Shown: piece by piece, positions 25,401 through 37,400 of the stretch
Numbering within the stretch: position 1 is the first letter of the stretch
How the letters are laid out: each line of letters begins with the position of its first letter
Assembly (NCBI GenBank): GCA_009760855.2
Contig: WPIO01000005.1
Location: 7,722,001-7,786,000 of the forward strand
From: Cristatella mucedo
Lineage: Eukaryota; Bryozoa; Phylactolaemata; Cristatellidae
Direction of reading: 5' to 3'
DNA length: 64,000 bases
Position numbers and translations under genes: made by a program
The notes under the pieces: generated by a model
Told to the model about the DNA's origin: nothing
The model's database searches: none
Seen by the model: the letters and a program-made list of their open reading frames with translations, nothing else

Positions 25401-28400
25401 GTGGTTAGTGGCAGCATGCACAGTGTCAGCACGCATAAGCACATCAAGGACAAATCACAGGGACCCACTAAATGCTGTCCATTGTCTTTAGTATGATCTC
25501 TGCCAGACCTGTTTATGTCTTCCCTCTTAGAGCTCAATCTTGGGTGATATTACTTGACGGCCTGGTTTATTTGCATTTCAAATCAGTGCTGCCCTGGTTC
25601 CATAGTAGGGGCATTTAATGTGCCGGTCTTTTTCAGACTGGTTAAGAATGATACTAAGCAGCTATATATTATTCTCTTTTAGCTGGCTTCCAGATGTCGT
25701 TCTTCCGAAAGGTTGCAGATGCAGGTGCATTTTTATCAGTCTCACTGCTAGATAAGCAGTAGGCCCCTGTTGGATGCAACGTAGTTCACTGCTTGATTCC
25801 CAGCAGGCCACTGCTGGATGTGCTACAGGTCAAACATGTATGTGTAGTAGTCCACTGCTGATCTATAGAAGATAGCATTGCTAAATCTTCGGCAGCCTGC
25901 TAGTGCTGGCCGCATCATTCCAGTGACTGCCTTTTTGTGTTGTTTTCCTGTTTGCTCGAAGCAGTCGGCTGCTCCAGCTGACAATAGCTGGGTTGGGGTG
26001 AGTGCTCTGCTTATCACGGAAGTCGGTTAGATTGGGGAGTTGGTTTAATGTTAAAGCAGCCCAGTCAGTATGGTGACTGCACGAACTGATAGAAGATGTT
26101 TACTCTCAGATTAGCTGCTCTGAGTGACTTATGCTTCTGGATTGACTCGGTGGCTGGGCAGTAGAGCACCTACTGTCGGTAGAGGGGTGTAAGCTCATGC
26201 CTGAGGGTATTTACGTGCCGGCATTGCTTGTTTCTGATGACTCAGCAGCCAGGAGAAGTTTAGTGACCCAAAAACAAACCACCTAGCAACTAAAATCCTC
26301 ACATTGTGTGGCTAACGATGACCGTGAGCTACAGACATATCACCAGCAGGAATGTGTAAATATGCACTTTTAAGACAAAACTCATCTTTTAAATTGACAC
26401 GAATTTAAGGATAAATGATTCCTAGAACATAGTCGTTTGTATGTTTATGTGCAAGAGAGAGTGCGGCATGGCAATTCCTCATGACATACTTATACTCATA
26501 CTCATGACATACTCGGCAGTGACTTACACAGTGCTGTACAATGTCGAAGACAAGGGAGTGCGATGTATCAAACACGAGCTTCTTGTTAGCACTTCACCAG
26601 CCACTTGTGAGCGACAGAAAGATTGCGGGTCTTCTCGGAATGTTTGAAGGTCGTGCGAGATTAAACCTGGCTAAGTGTGCCCGGACGGGTTCTTGGCATC
26701 AAACTGAGGCCGCCTGTGATGCTAAGCAAGAATTCCACACCGGTGTAGCTTTGGTGACATGTGAGTCAAGCCAGCCTTCACTGGCTGGCTTGACTCACAT
26801 GCTCTGGAAACCTTTACAAGGTTGTAAGTTAGCATGCAAAAGGTAAGTCGCTGACTTGTCTGTGTGAGCACCTTTCGGAAACGAAGGCCACTATAGGCCA
26901 AGTAAGCAGCCTAATGCTGACAAGCTGAAATAGGCTAAATGCCACGCTCAGCTCACTTGATTTTTGAGAGCTGACGCTTGGTCTATTGGACTGACGAGGA
27001 CAGATGTTGACTCGGAATAGCTTGCACAACATTGTCTACATCAGCAGAAAAAAATGTGAGTAGTACCAAGAAAACCGCCAAGAGCTCGTGACAACGGTGG
27101 TAGAGGAATCATGGTGTGCACATCCTTTTGGCAGCTCTGGTATTGGATTGCTGCATCGAATTCCTGGCACTCCGGACCACCATGTCTCCCTCGACGCGCT
27201 TCATAGCAAGAAGATTCCTTCTGCTAGAGGTTTTTTGGTGCATAAATTCATGTACCAGTAGATTAACTAGCCAAGGCATACTTTGAAGTGCATCAGAAAA
27301 TACTTCTTTTTACCTCGTCTGTCGTCATCGTCATGAACTGGCCCAGCCACTCGCCCGATCTATACCCCTATAGAGAGAGTATCGATAATGGAAAATGAGA
27401 GGCTGTGTGTATGTCACTTATCTCAGCAGATGATCTGTGTTGAGGAGCTTCAAAAGCTTTGGGAGTAGATACCTCGTGATACTGTTCAGGACTTTGTTGC
27501 ATTGGTGCCAAGCCGAGTGAAACCGGTCATCAGAATCAAGTTGGGCCTGGTTCTTACTCAACCAGACTATTTGCTATTACAGTTCTACATACTTCTGAGA
27601 GCTTGATACTATGATTAAGCACGGTGCCTCCAAGTACTACGACGAGCTCCAGTCTGCCATATTGTTAGGGGTGTGTAAATACCCATGGGCATGAGCACTC
27701 ATATATGTCGACAGGGTACATTTCCACCTAGCTCCGTATTAACGCAGTTCCACCAATAATTTCATGGAGGTAGCCAGTCAACACCTCGAAAATAAGATGT
27801 ATTATGCTCAAGCTTTTCTTAGAATACCTTTTTAAGGGCCAGGTTTCATGCAAGAACACCTACTCAAGACTAGAGGGAGGTTTAATCGCCAGCACTAAAG
27901 TTGTCTAACCCTTCAACAAGCTTTGCAGCAGATGCTTGCGATGACGGAGGACGAGAAAATGAGCGTGCTTGCAAGCTAGCTTGCACCCATTCGAGCTAGC
28001 TTACGTGCTTGTGGGCTAGCTCACATACATGAGAGCTAGCTCGTGTGCGTGCAAGCTAGATCACGAGCAAGCAAGCTAGCTCGAGTGCATGAGAGCTAGC
28101 TCACGTGCATGCAAGCTAGCTCGAGTGCATGAGAGCTAGCTCACGTGCATGCAAGGTAACTCACACATGCAAGCTAGCTCACGTGCATACAGGCTAGCTC
28201 ACGGGCTCGAGTTTTGAGCTGCTGTACAGTGTCATGACTTTTCCAGATGTCCCATAGCTAGAGCAGACTTAGGAGTGATGCACCATGCTCAATCTCGTCT
28301 CGATGTTGCAGGAGACTCGATTTAGTGCTTGCCATTCTTCCCTCATTATGTAGTTAATGGAAGCTCAACATATGATATAAGCCCATCACTGGGGCCCTCT

Positions 28401-31400
28401 TGCCCTGCTGCCATTTGAACAGTGTTTTATTATGGCAGCCTAATCTCGCGTTTTGAGTGCACGGTGGTCCAGATGGTGACAAGTTGCCAGGCTGGCTTGG
28501 TAGGCTCGGTGATGGCCATTCTGTTTTGTGTATGCACAGGCCTCTCTTACCCTGGTCATTTTTCGATGGGTAATTAAAACTGTGATTGTCAAGTGATGGA
28601 TGGAGCAGTTTGGGTGCTTCAAATTTTTTCACGGCCCTCCAAGTCAGCAGACGAAATAGTTAGGGTGGATTCCTCCTCTTCCCTACACTGTGCCTGCTTG
28701 CGTTGCTTGCGCCTTTTCGTTCTTTCTGCATGTAACAAGCAAACGTCATGCCTCCTGTGCCAATCAGTTTCTGTTGGCTGGATTTATCAATGGCATCCTA
28801 GTTCTCTTTATCGGTAGTTGGTGTATGTTTACTGTCGCGTGGAATGGTGCTCTATGATAATGTAATTGGATTCTCGGCTGTTTGTGTAACTCGGAAATTT
28901 TCCCTCCTAGCCAACACGTTTCAGTGAGTGGCAACGTAGGTGAAACCGATTGGTATCAATCAGTTCCATTGGCATCGAAGGCTCACACTGGCAAGACAGG
29001 CTGAGCCGAAGAGACGACCTGCCTGTCGTTCTTACGAGTCTTTATAGATGAGACCCAACCCACCCACGAGCATGACCAAAACACAATCTAGCCACTCACC
29101 ATGCTTTCGAATAATACTACATGGCATGTTGTTCCTTCCTGTCAAGTCCAACACATAGATTTTCTCACGTGTGTGACCAATATGTTGAACATGACAGCCT
29201 GAGCAGCTCAGCAGATGGTGGTATACAGATGGCAAAAAGAAGATTCAACATCGTGACCATATATAATAATAATAATAACAACAATAATAATACGCATGAT
29301 GTAGCACCCTCAGAGAATGCAATCGCTTTGTAGATGCTTTACATTTGCTGCAAAGGAAGATATATCAGCACATTTTTTGCGGACCCATATCAATTAACCA
29401 ACTGGTGTTGTGCCGGTCACATCACATCAACATCACATCAGGGCTGAATGGCTGGCAGGCTGTGCATCATTTGGGTTTCTGGCAGGCCTGGAGCACAAAA
29501 GTCTTGAGTCTTGCTACCTGCCGACTAGAACGTGTGCTATAAATAAAGGTCATGGTGGCATTTCCTTGATGTTTGCTTTGGGACAGTGAGGATGTTGGGT
29601 CAGCGTAAAGTAAAATCATATTTTAGTTTCGTGCGAAAAATCGAAAGATAGTGCAGTCAAGGAGACGAAAAGCCCCCCTCCACCCAATGGTCCAATACAC
29701 TTCTGTCTGCACCTGCTGAACGTATCTTAGTTGTAAATAAAAAGGCATAGAAAGCGACACTGCTTTCCCCAAGCAGCTCAGAATTTAGCAGGCAACTTAA
29801 TTGGCTCTCATGGAGCACATGTGGAGTGTTAGGCAATGGTTGTGATGTCCTCCTTTGGTACTCTGTTCGTCGGAATCACCGATTGCATTTGTTAGTTTAC
29901 CGACTGCATTAATTTTCTTGCTTATAGGCTGATTTATTGCATGCCGTTCGTTAGGGGTCTGTGTGTGCGTGTGTTGTATGTTGTATTTATTGTGTATGTA
30001 TTGCATATTGATAGCATAACTCACGTACACTCCTGCTGACTGCTTTTAGCCCATTGGTCATTCTGTTTGCACCATCGGCTCTTTTCAGCCTCTAAATCCA
30101 AACCCGAATAGTGAGTGGAACACATATTTCAAGGATAATGAGACGTTGCTTCAAATTGATAAAGACTGTAGGTAAGCAAACTGAAGGTTCGGTGTGTGTT
30201 TCTCTGGCTGGGAGTGCTCTCTGGCCTACTTTTTCCATTCTTTGAATTATTGTACATCTCAGGTTTGCCGACATCTTACTTATCTATGCTTGTGGCAGCA
30301 CTTTATATAAAATTTCCCCCTCGTTGACTGACTGACTGTTTTTAGAGAGGTTGCATGTAATTAAGTATGTGGAATGGCATTGCCGGTCATGAAGAATCTC
30401 GTTTAAGTTCCTTGATCGTATAGAGTTTGCAACTTTTGGCTTACGATAATTGTCCGACCGGATGATTACCCTACTCTTCCACCCACCATGCTTGTTCACA
30501 GACACCTTGAAGATGCAGAAGTTGGCTTGGAAACTTTTTATGCTTCAATTTATTTGAAAAATATAACCGCACATTTAGCTTGAGCATTAGTTGCAATCCT
30601 AGGCTCTGAGGTTTGCTAAGTACAGCTAGCTGGCTTTCTTAAGTAAGGTGACATCATTTCTTATCTTACCTAGTACCTTCTCTTGTCTTCTCAGTTTCTC
30701 TCACCTTAAAATTATCAGCTGTCAGTCCTCCGACGTTTCTGCAAGCGATGTGGCTGCCTTAATAAGGTCTAGCAAAAAGAGCTCGTCTCCTGAAGACCCT
30801 ATACCTTCATCTCTGTGGTCTTCACTAGCAGACCAACTTAGCCCTGCCATAACCAAGATTTTTAATGCTTCTTTGGGAAGAGGGGTCGTCCCCAAGTCCT
30901 TCAAATCGGCAATCGTTAGACCTATTCTTAAAAAGCCTGGATTAGACACAGAGGTCCTAGCAAACTATCGCCCAGTTTCCCTTCTTCCGTTCTTATCAAA
31001 GACTCTTAAAAAATTGTTGCTAAGCAGCTGGTTGAACATATTGAAAATAATGGAATGTCAGAAACATTTCAATCAGGTTTCAAGAGGCAGCACTCTACTG
31101 AAACTGCTCTCATCCGTGTTAACAATGACATTCTACGTGGCAACGACGACGGGAATGTCACTGCCCTAGCTCTGCTAGATCTGTCTGCTGCCTTCGACAC
31201 CATTGATCACGAAGTTCTGCTTGAACGATTGAGAACAACGATCGGTCTGGCAGACGAAGCACTTGCGTGGTTTAAATCCTACTTGTCTGATCGTGTTCAA
31301 TCCGTGTCGTGTGGGGGTCAGGTCTCAGACATGAGAAGGGTCACATGTGGAGTCCCTCAAGGGTCTGTACTTGGTCCCTTGCTGTTCTCCATTTATACGC

Positions 31401-34400
31401 AAACTCTGGGAAAAGTGATTAAGGCACATGGAATAGGATATCACTTCTGTGCTGACGATACTCAGTCGTATTTGTCATTCAAACCGTCGGAATCTGCTGC
31501 GGCAACTGAGAAACTGAATGCTTGCCTTGCCGATATTCGATCCTGGATGTCGGAAAACTTCCTGAAATTAAATGATCATAAAACCGAACTGCTTCTCATA
31601 GGACACCCTGAGCGTGTGGCTGGATTAAAAGGCTTCGCTGTTCTAATAGGTGATGCTATGGTGCGGCGATCACCATGTGCTCGAAATTTAGGTGTCGTGT
31701 TCGACAGCTGCCTTATCCAAGAATAGGAGCTGTCTCCCACAGTGGCTTGTAAAACATTTAACTAGCTCTTCAGTTCTGTCTCGGCTTGATTATTGTAATT
31801 CCCTCTTGGCTGGGCTGCCAAAGAAAGCTATTATGCCACTACAGGGGACAATGAATATGGCTGCAAGGCTAGTCTTCAAGTCCCAGCGGTTTCAGCACGT
31901 GTCTCCTTTGCTGAAAGAGCTAGGATGGTTGCTGGTTGAGCAAAGGATACAGAGCAAAGTTCTTACGCTGACCCACAAGGCCAGCCGTGGCTTGGCTCCT
32001 TCGTACCTAGCTGAACTGCTGCATCAGTTTCAGCCTGTTCGCGCCCTCAGGTCCTGTGTGGACAATAAATTAGCTGTCCCATTCCTCTGCTTAAAGACAG
32101 TTGGCGACAGAAGCTTTAGCTCTGCAGGTCCTAGACTGTGGAACTCGCTTCCACAATTCTTACGCAACGACAACTACTCTCCTACTGCCGACTATGGCAC
32201 ATCCTTTTCAGCGGTCCTGAGCTGCTACTTCTATGCTACTCACTACCTTAACTGCTCTCCTGACTCAGCTGTGCTTCCCACTTTCTCTTTGTTGCGTGAG
32301 ACGAAGTCTGTTGGCTACCGAATGCGTACAGAAGGCCGCTTAGGCTGTTTGTGCGCTATGCAAAACTCTCCTGGGTAACACCCACGTGGTCTTTATGACT
32401 TTGTGGAGTTACAGACTGAGATACACATACATTCCTTCATAGTAGAGTTCCATATAAAAACCTCCTGCAAGACACTTTGAATCCTAGCGCAGTGTTTTCT
32501 TTTGAGCTTCGAGTAGTGGTCAGACGCCCTAGAGCTAAACAGCAGCTGGCTTTACCTCGAGCTATCCGATCCGAAATACCCTGCTGGCTGTCCGAGGTCC
32601 GCCTCATTGTCCACATGCTGCACTCTCTTATACCAGTTGACGAACCTATATAAGACTTGACTTGCGAGTTTATAAGGATGATTTTAACAATAATATTAAA
32701 ACACTTGTACACCACTCCCAAATTAACCAACTCTCTTTCTGGGCACTTTAATGGGCTGAAAAAGACTAGAACTTGCTTACTTGTTTCAAATGCATTTCGT
32801 GATCTATTTGTTTACCTCTACCTTGTACAAACCTCAAATCCTTTGGAGACCATGCCTTTAGTTTGTTTGCTCCCAAAGCCTGGAACTCACTCCCGTCTTG
32901 CGTCACGACATCTCTTGACTTGACCAATTTAAAAAGAAACTGAAAAGGCATGTATTCATCACAGCATTCAGTGGATCCCTGTGATTCGTCCTTCATGTGC
33001 TTATGTGTGCTGACACTATTGCATGCTGTCACTAACCACACTTGCATGCTGACCCTGTGCATGTCACCCCTAACCATGTTATTCTTGTTGTTTATTGAGC
33101 ATGCTACCACTAACCATTCTATCGTGTTTCTTTTGCAGTAAATGTAAAGTGCCTAGAAAGAGATTGAGTTCTCTGAGGGCATTATATCAAATGCACTATT
33201 ATTATTATTATTATTAAATATGCATCGACCAGGCGAGTTCCGACCGTCCTATATAGAAGAAATGCTATCAGGTTTAAGGCTAGCTAGCCCACTGAGGGAG
33301 TTCCTTGCAAGACCAAGACTAACCTTTAGTGGAAAATATTGCTGATACAATTTTTTACATATGAGGAAAAGCTGGGCCTTAGGGAAACCGTGCCCTGCAA
33401 ACAGCATTCCAGTTTTTTCTCTTTTCCAATGAATCACTTCTTGTAGAAGTCCTGTGCTTTTGTACTTGCAGGATAGTTTCTGACTTCCCATTATTGTCTT
33501 AGTTATATGCAAGTGCACGGATGCGTATCATAGTGTGGAAAAGTAAAGACCGGCTGATTCAGCACCCTTATTTATACCGCGGCAGAGCGAAGAGCCTTTG
33601 CGACATCACCTGCTTGCATTGGGCAATAAAGCATTGCCTGATGCAAGACTCGAACTCACGACCTTGGTCGTGAAGTGTGTGCACCTATTCCCTGGGCTAA
33701 GGCGTTCAGTAAGCTGGTTTGAACCCAGTCCGACAATGGAATCCTGCGGTATTAAAGGTTTATCATTTAAGTCCTCCTTATTGCAGGAGGGAGGAATATT
33801 TGAGGTGGAGCTCTATTAATACAATGAAAACTCAGTCCTTACTCTGGATTAGCACAGTTCAAGTTACCGTCAGTGAGGGCTCTTAATGGAGATATTCCTT
33901 TTGATGACAGTTTAAAGTGTTTCTCCTTGCTAATGTTTTGTTAGTATTATTAATTAAGTCAGCTATAAAACGAGCCTCTCTTTAGGTGCCCTGTTTGTAA
34001 GCACCTATCGGATCCAATGCAGTAGCATTGTTTTATAGTAATATTATTAATGCATTTGTATTGCAGCCAAATAGAACTAAGTCACTTTCTACGTATGTCA
34101 CATCGGCTGGAAAAAGAAGCGTATCAGGTGACTATTGATAGTAGCTTGCACGATTTCACCACTTCTAAGTACATAAAGGACAATTCAAATGTACAGAGTA
34201 AATGCTACGAGGAATGGGTGGGTTTATAGCTTTTAAATGATGCCATGTTAGGAGATATCGGGATGTCAGTTGGAAGCAAGTTCCGAGTTTTGGGAGCATA
34301 AGAACTGAGGCAAGGTCTCCAAATAGTGATAAAGCTGATTGGATTTATGGCTACACGGAGATAATCAGAGGAGTTGGGCTGTAAGAGAGAAAGCACGAGG

Positions 34401-37400
34401 AGTATTTCAGAAAGGCAGGCAAAAGAATCAACAGATCTAAAAGTGAGTGACAACCTCGATGTGCTGCTTAATGGGGAGCCATGGTGGTTCATAAAGAAGT
34501 TAATATCGCATGTGGTTGTTGTGACGCTCACTACAGGCAAATTGGGCATCATCTATAGGCGGAATTTAGGTGCTGTCTTTGACAGGTGCCTAATTTTGGA
34601 AGTTCGTTAGGAAGACTGCCTCCACAGCTAGCATCCACGTCCACTCCCTATCTAGAATTTGGAACTGTCTTTCATGATGGCTTGCAAAATAACAAGCTAG
34701 CTGCCTAGTTCCGTCTCGGCTAGAGTATTGCAATTATATTTTGGCGGGCCACCAAAAAAGCCATTAGTCTGAATTAGAAGCTGGTGAAGAAAATGGCTGC
34801 AAGGCTAATTAACGAATCATAGATGTTTGACCGTGTGTCTTCTTTGCTGAAGGAGCTTTGATGGCTTCCGGTTGATCAGGGGATACATAGTGAAGTTCTT
34901 ATGCTAACCCACTAGGCCCACCGCAGCTTGGCCCTTTTCAGTCTCCTCGTGGCCTCAGGTCCTGTATTGCAATTAAATTAGCTGTCTCATTACTTTGCTT
35001 GAAGGCCCGTTGGTGACAGAAGCTTTTGCTCTGCATATCCCAGGCTGTGGAACTCACATTCACAATTCTTATGCAATGACATCTATTCCCTTTTCCCCAA
35101 CAATGTGCATCGTTTCCAGACGTCCTAAGCTGCTACTTCCAGGCTACTCTCTACCTCAGCTAACCTCTTGACTCTGCTATGCTTCTTACTTTCTCTTTGT
35201 TGCGTGAGATGAAGTCTGTTGGCTACCGAATGCGTACCGAAAGCCGCTTAGGCTTTGGGTGTGCTGTAGAAAACTCTCCATTGTAAAACCCACATAGTAT
35301 TTGTTGCTTTTTGAAGTTACTGGCGGAGATACATTACATGTCAGGAACTCAATGCACACCGCCTAGCCTATCGCTACAGAAGCATCCAAGACCATACACA
35401 GAATATTCACTCTTCAGACCACAATTATCATTAGAACTTGTTGGAGTGCCGATGCACGTACTTCTTGCCTTTGCCGTTACCAAAAATGGATAGTTTGCCC
35501 TCTTCGGTATGATTTTGTTCCTGTCGAAGGGAAGCTGTCAAACGAGAGCAGTATGTGCACTGTAGCTTTCGTATTACTGCCCCCCCCCACGTAAGTACCT
35601 CCTCAACCAACCACGCAGTCGTTCTCAGGATGCTGGAGAATGTACAAATCTGCTGCCATTTTAGAGGAATTAAGATGAGCATAGTAGAGCATGCGAAGAT
35701 GAATACGGTAGTTATTTTTCTATTGGATGTGCTGGTTTATTAAAACGACTGTGAAAGGCACTATTTTCATTGGGTGCATTCGTTGTTTGTTCATTGTTTT
35801 AATGCTTTAAGGTCGAGCGTTTACTATTTATTCTAAACGAATGGTTGCTGATGCTTTGGGCTCGTAGTGTATGCATGTTGATAATCGGCTAGACATTGAT
35901 TTTGCAGCTTCCATTACCGAGAAGGTTTCGTCTAAGCTTTCTCATTAGCTGACCTGCCAGTGCTTTATGTTTGCTGACGTGGCAAATCAATTATAAGCTG
36001 CTGAAGGGGGACCTTTTCCTGTTTACTTCTGCTTCTCGCATCTGACATTAATCTAGAAAGCTCCGCGAGGCCGTAGAATGACCCGTTTCTTTCTTATCGC
36101 AAAAATCTCGGGTCGCCTGTGATTGCTAGTTCGGGGCATGCGATTGCCTGCTGTATATGCCAATGTATATTCCTGCTTCTGCAACGTTCGTACCGTGCAC
36201 CTGGCGCTCGTGTGTGCTGCTGGTCCGGTGAGTAGCTCGCTCAGGAACCTTTCGTTTCTGCGACCCTGCACATGCAGGTTGCTCTTCTGTGATTTGTAGG
36301 CGCCTGTGCCCGGATATGAATTTCTTCCAATGTGCTACTCCTTATCCGTGCCACACACTCGTCTCTGACGATGGCAAATTCGAGACGCTTCGAAAGCGGG
36401 TGGAGTACACGGTCCTTGACTCGTACAACGTCGAGAAAAACCGTCTTGGACTGACCAACGTAAGCTCCGGAAGGACGTGGATCACATTTTCGTTATGGAG
36501 ATCGCATGCCCTTCAATATAGTATTCGGGCATCCTTGATCTGAGTGTGCCCATGACTACAGAGTCTTGGATTCTGTGGCCCCAGTTTGTGAGGCAATCGC
36601 CTCGTCCGGAGCTACTCGAACCCCCAAGAAGGCTAGTCTAAGTAGTACCCCGTGCTGCTGCCTTGCATGTACTAGCTACTTACTACCCACAGCACAGTTA
36701 GCTTAGCCGACACGGAGGCTGACAGGAATCCACTGTGCTGAGTGCCTCTGCTGTGCTGCCTGTCGACGAGAAAAATCAGGCACCAGCCCAGTTTGTTCAC
36801 GTGAGCGCAGAGATCATGTTTTAGCAATACTGCAGTGCAGCCATAGCAGCGGTAGAACTTTTTCTGGTGTCCTCGAATATTCGAATAAGAAACTCGTGAC
36901 ATGTACTTCCTGCATAACAATACGGGAACCGTGTGATAAACGAACATGCCTAGGTGTGATGTTACTAGACAGTGCCAATTGCACGATCAGACTGTGTTTT
37001 CGAAATTTATTCAAGCCAGGTTGGGTTTCGATATTAATCGAAGTGCATAGTCAGTCAGAACGACCTCCGAATAGACAGCACTCGACGATGGTATCAGTTA
37101 CTGAAAAAAAAGAACCATGGCCTGTGTTTTGAATACTCGCAAATAAACGGCCTTGCCATTCTGCTCAAAGTAAAAGTGTTTGGCCTCTTTTGTAATTCAC
37201 ATTGTAAACCGTGTAGTAGTTTGGAGGTCACCAAACGTTTATTTGCAGGACATTGGCTATAGCTAAACTTTTGATCCTTAGCGGCTTTGGTAGGGCCCAG
37301 GTAAAAATAACGAATGCTTATGCGAAAGCACAGGTCTTGGACTCGGCGATGGTTAGCAAACTCGGGCCTTGCCAAGTGGTCTGAGTTTGGTGTGCTATTA

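Noticed and set aside
26143-26230. tRNA-like CTCGGTGGCTGGGCAGTAGA as a tRNA gene or SINE
   Set aside because: The A box does not match, no B box follows, and no cloverleaf can be drawn.
27955-28205. Regularly spaced repeats as a CRISPR-like array
   Set aside because: Units are contiguous with no unique spacers and lie in an animal intron.
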